From NCBI GenBank assembly GCA_963808455.1, contig CAWEHT010000474.1, forward strand, positions 1 to 39,994: a stretch of DNA of 39,994 nucleotides, given 5' to 3'. This DNA comes from CAWEHT01 sp963808455 (GTDB taxonomy: Bacteria > Chloroflexota > Anaerolineae > CG2-30-64-16). This document shows, in pieces, positions 1 through 7,365 of the stretch. Position numbers and translations under genes: made by a program. Within the stretch, counting starts at the first letter, position 1; the number at the start of each line of letters is the position of its first letter. The notes below the pieces were generated by a model, which searched no databases, was not told the DNA's origin, and saw only the letters and a program-made list of their open reading frames with translations.

Positions 1-117
1 GCTGGCGAAGCCGACATCCGCAAGTGGCTCAACGGCAACCTGTGCCGGTGCACGGGCTACCAGAAGGTGGTGGAATCCGTCCTTTACGCCGTGCAGAAGA
101 CTGCCAGCCCGGTGCAC
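1..117 (+). CDS. C-terminal end of a 2Fe-2S (CoxS-type) subunit of a molybdenum hydroxylase, cut by the window edge
   Basis: Only the last 39 or so residues are present. They hold the end of the second iron-sulfur motif, GNLCRCTGYQ, which is diagnostic of the small [2Fe-2S] subunit of xanthine dehydrogenase/CO dehydrogenase-type enzymes. The large and FAD subunits follow at 479 and 2919, so this is the electron-transfer subunit of the same heterotrimer. As read there is no stop codon: the frame runs straight into the SnoaL-like protein that begins at the ATG at 118. In the next frame a TGA at 119-121 overlaps that ATG as ATGA, the usual arrangement for coupled genes, so the read-through may come from an extra base upstream. 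Family assignment is firm; the exact 3' end is not. Confidence 0.75.
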
Positions 118-459
118 ATGATGACCGATACGCCCTACAAGACGCTCTACGAGAATCAGGTGCGCGCCTTGTTGGAGGGCGACGCCGACGGCCTGGTAGA
201 GAAAAACTACCACCCGGATGCCGTCTTGGCCTCCTTCGACTTCACCGTCAAAGGCCATGATGCACTCAAAGCCCATTTTCACAAGTATATGAACTGGGTG
301 CAATTCAAGGAGATCCTGTTGACGGACAAGTTCACCGAGACCGGCAACGGCTTCTCGTTCGAGGCTACGGCTCGCACGAACCGAGGCGTCGTTCACGTCT
401 ACGACGTCTTCGTTGTCACGGATGGCAAGATCAGCTATCACTTCACCGGCACGAAGTGA
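118..459 (+). CDS. SnoaL/NTF2-like small protein (first of three in this cluster)
   Basis: A protein of about 113 residues with the features of a SnoaL-like (NTF2-like cone fold) domain: an N-terminal helix with YENQVRALLEGDADGLV, then YHPDAV, and an aromatic-rich C-terminal sheet ending VFVVTDGKISYHFTG. Such domains act as cyclases, isomerases or ligand-binding proteins, so the fold does not give the reaction. The frame is open back to base 1, so it could be a C-terminal domain fused to the 2Fe-2S subunit. I prefer a separate start at ATG 118 (or 121), because the ATG overlaps a TGA in the next frame. The Mo-hydroxylase large subunit follows after 19 bases, so the gene sits inside the enzyme's own operon. 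Two further SnoaL-like genes lie at 3860 and 5917. Confidence 0.65.
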   Translation: MMTDTPYKTLYENQVRALLEGDADGLVEKNYHPDAVLASFDFTVKGHDALKAHFHKYMNWVQFKEILLTDKFTETGNGFSFEATARTNRGVVHVYDVFVVTDGKISYHFTGTK

Positions 460-478
460 CGGGCCGAGGAGCGAGACC

Positions 479-2872
479 ATGGACAAACAACATATTCTCG
501 GCGCCCCCATCAAGCGTATTGAGGACCCGAAATTCCTTGGTGGTGGTGCGAAGTTCACAGCCGATATCAGCCTCCCAGGGATGCTGCACATGGCTATCTT
601 GCGCAGCGAGCTGGCGCACGCGCGGCATCGAAAGCATCGACACCAGCGCGGCGGCTGAAATGCCGGGCGTCGTCCGGGTCATCACCGGGGCCGACCTGGA
701 AGGGAAAATGATGCCATTGCCCTGCGTCTGGATCCCGGGCGGCGTCGAAAGCCACTTCCCGTCGCATCCCTTCGGCATCCCTGGCGCGGGCAGCGTGCTC
801 GCCAAGGACCGGGTGCGCTACATCGGCGATCCGGTCGCAGTGGTGGTGGCTGAGACGCGCTACCAGGCCTATGACGCGGCTCGAAGCCATCAAGGTGCAA
901 TACCAGCCGCTGCCGGTTGTGGTGGACGCCGAAGAGGCCTTGAAGGAGGGCGCGCCCCAACTGCATGACGAGGTGCCGCACAACCTGAACGCGTATATCC
1001 CCTATGGCGACAAAGAGGGCACAGAGAAGGCCATCGCCGAAGCCGAAGTGGTCATCAAACTGACCACGCGTAACCAGCGCACCATCAACAGCCCGATCGA
1101 GCCACGCGCCGCCATCGGCGAATACGACCCGGCCACCGGCGAGTACACCTTGCGCGCATCCGACGCAGTCGCCTCACGATCACCGGCTGTTGCTGGCTCT
1201 CATGATCCTGGGCGTGCCCTTCAACAAGGTGCGGGTCATCGCCCCTGAGATCGGCGGAAGCTTCGGGACCAAGGGCTACATCTACGCCGATATGCCGCTC
1301 GTGCTCTTCCTGGCCAAAGAGCTCGGCAGGCCGGTGAAGTGGGTCGATGATCGCCATGGCCTGATGCGGTCCACGGTACAAGGCCGCGACCAGATGATGT
1401 ACGCCACGCTGGCGGGAAAGAAGGATGGCACGATCACGGCGCTGCGCTGCACCAGCTATGCAAACCTGGGCGCCTATCCTTCCACGATCGGGCCCGGCGT
1501 CGCCACCGCCATGGTGGGCAGAAACATCACCAGCGTCTACGACATCCCCCACGGCTTCTGCGAGGTTTACGCCGTCTTCACGAACATCGTGTCCCTCGGC
1601 GCGCAGCGCGGCTCGGGCAGGTCCGAAACGACTTTCCTGATCGAGCGCCTGATCGATCAGTTCGCCAGGCAGATCAAGATGGATCCGGTCGAAGTCCGGC
1701 GCAGGAACATGATCAAGCCCGAGCAATTCCCGTTCGACAACCGCATGGGATGGACCTACGACTCCGGCAATTACCCGGCCGCCCTGGAGTGCGCCCTGAA
1801 CATGATCGGCTACAACGACTTCGCCGCGCGGAAGGCTGAAAGCCGCCAGCGCGGCCGCCGGCTGGGCATCGGGCTGGCGCCGTTCGTCGCGGTCAGCGGC
1901 GTCGGTCCCTCGTCTCGCATGGCCAAGGAAGGGATGTTGGGCGGCACATGGGAGAGCGCCAATATCCGTGTGCATCCCACGGGCGAGATCAGCGTCATCA
2001 TCGGCTCCAAGCCCCATGGCCAGTCGCACGAGACGACCTTCGCCCAGATCGTTGCCGAAGAGCTGGGCGTCGACACGAGCATCATCGAAGTGCTGCATTC
2101 CGATACGAAGCGCGCGCCGTTCGGGCAGGGCAGTTACGGCAGCCGCTCGTTCAGCGTGGGCGGCGAGGCAGTACTGAAAGCCGCGCGTGCGATCAAGGAG
2201 AAGGCGATCAGGGCCGCCGCGCACATCCTCAAGGTCGGTGAAGACGAAATCGTCTATGAGAACGGCAAAGCCTTTGTCCGCAGCGATCCGGCCAAGACGC
2301 AGTCTTTGCAGGAGATCGCCCTCGCCCTCTGGTATGCCTGGGACATCCCCAAGGATATGGAGCCGACCCTGGAAGCAACATCCTTCCTCGATCCGCCCGG
2401 CTTCAACTTCTCCTATGGTGTCCATGTCGCGGTGGTCGAGGTCGACGAACGCACCGGCTATGTCGAGGTCGTGCGCTTCGTTGGCGTGCACGATGCCGGG
2501 GTGATCGGCAACACTCGGGTCATCGAAGGTCAAATGCAAGGCGGCATCGCGCACGGCATCGGGCAGGCCCTCTACGAGCAGGCCATCTACACCAACGACG
2601 GCCAGCTCCTCACGCCTTCCTTGACCGAGTATCCACTGCCCAGGGCAACCCAGTTGCCCAACTTCGAGCTCGATACCATCGTGACGCCGACGCCGCACAC
2701 GCAGTTGGGTGCCAAAGGCGCCGGGGAGCTCGGCGCCGTCGGCTCGGCAGCCGCGGTGGCCAATGCAGTTTGCGATGCGCTGTCCGATCTAGGGGTAACG
2801 CATATCGAGATGCCGATAACGCCGGAGAAAGTCTGGCGGGCCATGCGCTCTGCCAGGGCACCTTGGGCATGA
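479..2872 (+). CDS. Molybdenum hydroxylase large (Mo-cofactor) subunit, xanthine dehydrogenase/CoxL family, with three +1 frameshifts as read
   Basis: The protein starts MDKQHILGAPIKRIEDP after a GAGGAG ribosome site and, once three breaks are repaired, gives about 797 residues, normal for the family. Extra bases are inferred near 624-625, 878-879 and 1160-1162. Each moves the frame by +1, and together they return to the starting frame, after which 1190-2872 is intact. The N-terminal a/b hammerhead domain is followed by the Mo-binding domains. The active-site loop reads AQRGSGR, closer to the AYRGAGR loop of form II enzymes than to the AYxCSFR loop of true CO dehydrogenase. The catalytic glutamate motif KGAGELGAVG is present. 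It probably hydroxylates an aldehyde or N-heterocycle, but the substrate cannot be read from the sequence. The FAD subunit follows at 2919. Confidence 0.85.
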
Positions 2873-2918
2873 GGCAGCAGGTGCGGGCGCTCGATGCGAG
2901 AACGGGAGGAGATCCCAC

Positions 2919-3791
2919 ATGATGCCAAGACAGTTCGACTACGCGGCCCCGGGCAACGTCGAGGAGGCAGTGGCTCTCCTGGAGACGCATGCGGGAGCCA
3001 GGGTGTTGGCCGGCGGGCATGATTTGCTCACGCAGATGAAACTGCGGCGATTGGCCCCGCCCTTCCTGGTGGATTTGCGGAACATCGAGGCTCTGCGTGG
3101 CATCGTGCCGGGCGATGATCAGATCGTGATCGGCGCGATGACCACCTGCGCCCAGATCGCGGCGGACGCGTCGCTCAAAGCCGCCGGTCAGGCGCTCGTC
3201 GAGGCCGCCGACAGCATCGGTGACGCCCAGGTCCGCAACTGTGCCACCATTGGCGGCAACCTGGCCTACGGCGACCCGGCTGCGGACCTGCCTGCCGCGC
3301 TGCTCGTCCTCGAGGCCACGATCCAGGTGGTCGGCCCGCGCGGCCCGCGCGCCATCGCGGCCGATCGGTTCTTTCTCGGCGTGTCGACCACCGCTCTGGA
3401 ACCCAGCGAGGTCATCACGTCGGTGCGCTTCGCGGCGACTCCCGGCAGAGTGGGCAGCGCTTATGAGAAATTCAGGAACCCTGCCAACGGCTACCCTATC
3501 GTTGCGGTGGCCGCCAAAGTCGTACGAGCCTCCAGCGGGGGCATGCTAACGACTTGCCGTCTCGCGGTCACAGGCGCCACCGACCACCCTCAGCGCCTGA
3601 CGACGGTCGAGGGGCTCATCGCAGGCAAAGCCCAGATCCCCGAGACCATCGCCGCTGCGTGCGCCAGGGCCGGGGAAGGGCTGCCTCTTACCACCGACAT
3701 CTACGCCTCGGGCGAATATCGCGCTCACTTGACCGCTGTGCTGGCCGAGCGAGCGCTGTCACGGGCCATGGAGCGCGCCAAAGCGCGCTGA
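2919..3791 (+). CDS. FAD-binding (CoxM-type) medium subunit of the molybdenum hydroxylase
   Basis: 290 residues, the usual length for the medium subunit. It opens with the FAD_binding_5 domain (FDYAAPGNVEEAVALLE). The flavin-binding loops are AGGHDLLTQMK near residue 30 and TIGGNLAYGDPAADLPAAL near residue 110. A CO_deh_flav_C-type C-terminal domain follows. It carries electrons from the 2Fe-2S subunit to an external acceptor. The start at 2919 is supported by GGGAGGAG about seven bases upstream; ATG 2922 is the alternative. It lies 46 bases after the large subunit, giving the order small-large-medium. No break is seen. Confidence 0.9.
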   Translation: MMPRQFDYAAPGNVEEAVALLETHAGARVLAGGHDLLTQMKLRRLAPPFLVDLRNIEALRGIVPGDDQIVIGAMTTCAQIAADASLKAAGQALVEAADSIGDAQVRNCATIGGNLAYGDPAADLPAALLVLEATIQVVGPRGPRAIAADRFFLGVSTTALEPSEVITSVRFAATPGRVGSAYEKFRNPANGYPIVAVAAKVVRASSGGMLTTCRLAVTGATDHPQRLTTVEGLIAGKAQIPETIAAACARAGEGLPLTTDIYASGEYRAHLTAVLAERALSRAMERAKAR

Positions 3792-3859
3792 TCGCTGGAG
3801 CGCAGCGCGCGCTCGGCGATCTCCCACCGCATCTTGAGCTTTCACAAAAGAGGTGCTGT

Positions 3860-4282
3860 ATGGTCGCAGATCCTGTGTCGGTTGGGCGGCGTTTCTTTGA
3901 GGAATTTCTGGGCAAGGGCCAGTGGGCAGCAGCCGGGGAGATCCTGGCGCCCGACATCGTGATGCATCACCCGAGCAGCCCGGCTCCGATCAGCGGCGCG
4001 GGCAACGTACAGGGCTTTCTCAGCGCTTTCCGGGGAGGGTTCCCCGACATGCAGATGGCCGTCGAGGACGCTTTCGCCAGCGGCGAGAAAGCCGCGGTGC
4101 GCTGGCGGATGCGGGGGACGCATACCGGTGACCTGTTCGGCATTGCGCCGACGGGCAAGCAGGTCAATGTGGCCGGCATCAGCGTGGTCCGCGTCGTCAA
4201 CGGGAAGATCGTGGAAGACTGGGTGGCAGAGGACACTATGGGGCTGATGCAGCAGTTGGGCGTGATCCCACAGCCGAGCTAG
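3860..4282 (+). CDS. SnoaL-like (ester cyclase/polyketide cyclase-type) protein
   Basis: 140 residues. It has the typical SnoaL layout: an N-terminal helix (VGRRFFEEFLGKGQWAAAGEIL), APDIVMHHPSS, then GFLSAFRGGFPDMQMAVED, then WRMRGTHTGDLFGIAPTGK and a final strand ending in GKIVEDWV. The GTHTGDLFGI and GFPDMQ patterns place it with the broad ester-cyclase branch of the NTF2-like fold. The start is ATG 3860, preceded by AGAGGTG. The neighbours are the FAD subunit 68 bases upstream and a GMC oxidoreductase 75 bases downstream. A role in isomerising or cyclising the product of an oxidation step is plausible, but it rests on context only. Confidence 0.85.
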   Translation: MVADPVSVGRRFFEEFLGKGQWAAAGEILAPDIVMHHPSSPAPISGAGNVQGFLSAFRGGFPDMQMAVEDAFASGEKAAVRWRMRGTHTGDLFGIAPTGKQVNVAGISVVRVVNGKIVEDWVAEDTMGLMQQLGVIPQPS

Positions 4283-4303
4283 GCCGGCGCACGGGGTGCA
4301 AAG

Positions 4304-4327
4304 AGGGGAGCCTCGCTGGGGTCCCCT
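4304..4327 (+). other. Intergenic hairpin between the SnoaL-like and GMC oxidoreductase genes
   Basis: AGGGGA at 4304-4309 pairs with TCCCCT at 4322-4327, with a few more possible inner pairs. No run of T follows, so it is not a standard intrinsic terminator. It may affect mRNA stability or be chance in GC-rich DNA. Confidence 0.35.
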
Positions 4328-4357
4328 CAGCATTATCGGCGAGAGGAAGGGAACCCG

Positions 4358-5890
4358 ATGGCTACTGATGGAACCTTCGACTACATCATCGTCGGCGCCG
4401 GCGCCTCTGGGTGCGTCCTGGCCAACCGGCTGAGCGCCCATCCGGGGAACAGTGTGTTGCTGTTGGAAGCCGGCCATCCAGACACAGATCCCGATATCCA
4501 TGACCTGGGTGGCGTCGTGCGCCTGTGGGGTTCGGAGCTTGACTGGAAGCTGACGACCGAGGCGCAGCCCGCGCTGGGCGGGCGCCAGATCCTGATCAAC
4601 CAGGGCAAGGTGCTGGGCGGCAGCACGGCGATCAACGCCATGATGTACGTGCGCGGCAACCCGCGTAACTTCGACACCTGGAATGCTCTGGGGGCCGACG
4701 GCTGGAGCTACCGCGACGTCCTGCCCTTCTTCAAGAGCCTGGAGGACTACGAGGGCGGTGCCTCCGAATACCACGGTGCGGGTGGACCGCTCAGTATACG
4801 CGAATGTCCCGACGACGCCATGCGCTCGGATCAGTTCCAGCGTGCCGCTACCGACCTGGGCTACGACGGCCCCTATTGGGACACCAACGGCGCCCGCCAG
4901 GAAAACGCCGCCGGCGTCCTACAGTTCCACATCGGCCGGAACGGCCGGCGCGCCAGCGCCGCCAGCGCTTTCCTGGCGCCAGTAGCGGATCGGCCGAACC
5001 TTACCATAAAGCCGGACGCAGAAGTGCGTTGCGTCACCTTCGAAGGCAAGCGGGCAAGCGGCGTGGAGTATGTGCAGGGTGGCCAGGCGCGGCAGGCGCG
5101 TGCCGGGCGCGAGGTCATCATCAGCGCCGGGGCGCTCCAATCGCCCAAGCTGCTCATGCTCTCGGGCGTGGGCCCTGCAGACCATCTGCGCTCGTTCGGG
5201 TTGCCCGTCGTGGCAGACCTGCCGGGTGTCGGGCAGAACCTGCAAGACCACGTGCAGTTATCGGTGGTGTACCGCACCAACGTCGAGATCCCGAGCCCCA
5301 CGCTGTTGACCGGCAACGTGCTGTTTGTGCGCACCCGTGAAGGCATGGACGCCGCGCCGCCCGATTTGCAGCTCAACTTCACGCCCAGCGTGCCCAGGCT
5401 GCTTGCGCCGGTCCTCAATCTCGGCGTGCCCGCCTGCATCTTCCTGCCCATCCTGGTGCAGCCCTTCAGCACCGGCGAAGTCCGGCTGCGCTCGGCCAAC
5501 CCAAAGGACCCGCCGGCAATCGACCCCAATTACCTGCAATGCGACGCAGACCTGCGGGTCCTGCTGAACGCCTTGAAACTTGTGCGTGCGTTGGCGAACA
5601 CCCGCTCGTTTGCTGACTTGAACGGCGGCGAACTCGCCCCGGGTCTGGACGCCGACCCGGTTGCCTACATCCGCTCGCAGTCATCCACGCTTTGGCACCC
5701 GGCTGGCACCTGCCGCATCGGGTACGACGCCCGCGCGGTGGTCGATCCAGCGTTGCGTGTGCGCGGCGTCGAAGGGCTGCGCGTGGCCGACGCGTCGGTG
5801 ATGCCGACGGTCACCAGCGGCAACACGGTTGCTGCCTGCTTTATGATCGGCGAGAAACTGGCCGCCATGATCTTGGCCGGCCGTTCCTAG
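4358..5890 (+). CDS. GMC-family FAD oxidoreductase (choline/alcohol dehydrogenase type)
   Basis: 510 residues. The N-terminal FAD-binding motif IIVGAGASGCVLANRL is followed by the GMC signature 1 region GKVLGGSTAINAMMYVRG near residue 90 and signature 2 GALQSPKLLMLSGVG near residue 260. The C-terminal active site has WHPAGTCRIG (catalytic His) and TSGNTVAAC (the His/Asn pair position, Asn here). These enzymes oxidise primary or secondary alcohols, sugars or polyols in the cytoplasm, passing electrons to oxygen or a carrier. The start is backed by GAGAGGAAGGG upstream of ATG 4358. Context suggests that it acts in series with the Mo hydroxylase, for instance alcohol to aldehyde or ketone and then hydroxylation. 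The substrate is unknown. Confidence 0.92.
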   Translation: MATDGTFDYIIVGAGASGCVLANRLSAHPGNSVLLLEAGHPDTDPDIHDLGGVVRLWGSELDWKLTTEAQPALGGRQILINQGKVLGGSTAINAMMYVRGNPRNFDTWNALGADGWSYRDVLPFFKSLEDYEGGASEYHGAGGPLSIRECPDDAMRSDQFQRAATDLGYDGPYWDTNGARQENAAGVLQFHIGRNGRRASAASAFLAPVADRPNLTIKPDAEVRCVTFEGKRASGVEYVQGGQARQARAGREVIISAGALQSPKLLMLSGVGPADHLRSFGLPVVADLPGVGQNLQDHVQLSVVYRTNVEIPSPTLLTGNVLFVRTREGMDAAPPDLQLNFTPSVPRLLAPVLNLGVPACIFLPILVQPFSTGEVRLRSANPKDPPAIDPNYLQCDADLRVLLNALKLVRALANTRSFADLNGGELAPGLDADPVAYIRSQSSTLWHPAGTCRIGYDARAVVDPALRVRGVEGLRVADASVMPTVTSGNTVAACFMIGEKLAAMILAGRS

Positions 5891-5916
5891 ATTCCCATTT
5901 GCGGAGGACGCTGTCG

Positions 5917-6309
5917 ATGAACAACGTGCCGGATACAGCGCTGGGCAGGATGTACCGAGAACACATCGGCTATATCCTGAATAAGGACATCGAAAGCCTG
6001 CTGGACCAGTACACTGATGATGCCCTCCTGATCAGCAGCTTCACGAAGAAACCGCTCTACTACTGCGGCCGCGCCCAGCTGCGTGAACACATGCAGGGCA
6101 TCCTGGGCATCGACGGGTTGGAGAGCGACGTCGTCTTCTGGGCCGAGACGGACGACCCGCAGACGCTGATGATCACCGAGCAGATCACCATGAAGATGAA
6201 AGAGGGCGACGCACACATGCGCTTCGCCGACAGCTGGGTGCTGCGGGGCGGCAAGATTGCCATCCATTTCGCCGGCATGGTCCAGCACCCAGACGGCTCA
6301 TTGGCCTAG
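5917..6309 (+). CDS. SnoaL/NTF2-like protein (third in the cluster)
   Basis: 130 residues with an NTF2-like pattern: LGRMYREHIGYILNKDIESLLDQYTDDALL at the N-terminus, a middle section with GRAQLREHMQGI, and a C-terminal sheet with FADSWVLRGGKIAIHFAG. Its layout is closest to the first SnoaL-like protein at 118, since both end in a short strand with I-x-H/Y-H-F. The start at ATG 5917 follows GCGGAGGACG at good spacing. The gap to the GMC gene is 26 bases and to the PfpI gene 34 bases. The catalytic role is unknown. Members of this fold often pair as heteromers or serve as ligand-binding partners, which could explain three copies. Confidence 0.82.
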   Translation: MNNVPDTALGRMYREHIGYILNKDIESLLDQYTDDALLISSFTKKPLYYCGRAQLREHMQGILGIDGLESDVVFWAETDDPQTLMITEQITMKMKEGDAHMRFADSWVLRGGKIAIHFAGMVQHPDGSLA

Positions 6310-6343
6310 CGCAACACTTTCGTGCCGGGAAGGACGTTGAAAG

Positions 6344-6919
6344 ATGACACTTGCAGGAAAGAAAGTCGGCATCCTGATCGAAAGCGACTTTTACGAGAGC
6401 GAGATTTTCTACTACCAGCACCGCTTCCCTGAAGAGGGTGCCGAGCTGCATTGGCTGACCCGGCTCTGGGGTCAGCCTTCGATCACCTTCCATGGACACG
6501 AGTACAAGGTGCCGTTCGAGTGCCACGAAAGCTTCGAAGGCATGAGCGATCAGGAGCTCCGCAGCTACAGCGCCATCATCGTGCCGTCGGCGTTCGTCTC
6601 CGACCGGCTGCGCTACACCGAGGATGTCAACAAGCTGGCGCCGGCCACCCAGTTCATCAAGCGGGCTTTCGCGGAGAGCCAGGTTGTCAAGGGGATCATC
6701 TGCCACGGCATGTGGCTGCTCTCAAGCGCTCCTGAACTGGTGCGCGGGCGGCCTCTCGTGTGCCACAACAACCTGATCGGCGATGTCAGGAACATGGGGG
6801 CCATCTACACCGATCAGGACGTGGTTGTCGACGGCGATCTGGTAACCGGCCGCACGGGAGGGCATTGCCACATGTTCGCCCGCAAGATCATCGAGATGCT
6901 GTCTGATCGGCATGCCTGA
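6344..6919 (+). CDS. DJ-1/PfpI family protein (class I glutamine amidotransferase-like)
   Basis: 191 residues in the flavodoxin-like DJ-1/PfpI fold. The nucleophile elbow reads VKGIICHGMWLLSSAPELVRG, with the reactive cysteine near residue 120. The partner glutamate is in IESDFYESE near residue 17. A histidine-rich end, TGGHCHMFARKI, follows. Family members include glyoxalase III/deglycase-type hydratases, peptidases and isocyanide hydratases, so the reaction is uncertain. The start follows GGAAGGACG. From memory, a PfpI-type gene also lies beside an AGE-type gene in the icfG region of cyanobacteria, which would match the order seen here (PfpI, VOC, AGE, STAS, glgX). Confidence 0.88.
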   Translation: MTLAGKKVGILIESDFYESEIFYYQHRFPEEGAELHWLTRLWGQPSITFHGHEYKVPFECHESFEGMSDQELRSYSAIIVPSAFVSDRLRYTEDVNKLAPATQFIKRAFAESQVVKGIICHGMWLLSSAPELVRGRPLVCHNNLIGDVRNMGAIYTDQDVVVDGDLVTGRTGGHCHMFARKIIEMLSDRHA

Positions 6920-6947
6920 CTTTTCGGCGGCCAAAGGAGAGGCGCAG

Positions 6948-7361
6948 GTGAACACGATCGCTTTCCACCACGTTGCCATGGCTTGTAAAGATCCGCAGGC
7001 CGTCGAGCGCTTCTACAGCAAGCATTTCGGCTTCGAGCGGGCGCGCACGCTCCCTGTGGGCGACACGCAGATCGTCTTTATCAGGTCGGGCAACGACTAT
7101 CTGGAGCTGTTTCAGGCCAGCCAGGAGGCCCCGGTCGCGCCGGCCGGTGGGGACGGGCCACAGTATCCCGGCGTTCGCCATCTGGCCTTCAAAGTGGACG
7201 ATGTCGATGCCAAGCTGGCAGAGATGGGCGCTGAGGCGAAAGTTACGCTGGGACCGCTCAGTTTCGACGACTTCATCCCTGGCTGGCGCACCGTCTGGGT
7301 AGCCGATCCGGATGGCAACATCGTCGAGATCAGCCAGGGCTATGTGGATGAGGGGAGATAA
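6948..7361 (+). CDS. VOC superfamily (glyoxalase/dioxygenase fold) protein
   Basis: 137 residues from the preferred GTG start at 6948, which has AAAGGAG eight bases upstream and gives MNTIAFHHVAMACKD, a typical VOC beginning. An ATG at 6912 overlaps the PfpI gene by 8 bases but has a poor ribosome site. Two beta-alpha-beta-beta-beta modules are visible. Likely metal ligands are the HH pair near residue 7, Glu in YLELFQ, His in VRHLAFKVDD and Glu in NIVEISQGY. All four positions of the vicinal oxygen chelate site are therefore filled. Glyoxalase I, epimerase and extradiol activities all occur in this family. It ends four bases before the next gene, which suggests translational coupling. Confidence 0.85.
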   Translation: MNTIAFHHVAMACKDPQAVERFYSKHFGFERARTLPVGDTQIVFIRSGNDYLELFQASQEAPVAPAGGDGPQYPGVRHLAFKVDDVDAKLAEMGAEAKVTLGPLSFDDFIPGWRTVWVADPDGNIVEISQGYVDEGR

Positions 7362-7365
7362 CGGG

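Noticed and set aside
1085..2698. A 537-residue minus-strand open frame opposite the Mo-hydroxylase large subunit
   Set aside because: It is a by-product of high GC at third codon positions; the plus-strand reading is a conserved enzyme.
479..2872. Calling the Mo enzyme an aerobic CO dehydrogenase
   Set aside because: The active-site loop is AQRGSGR, not AYxCSFR, and no CO-specific accessory genes are seen.
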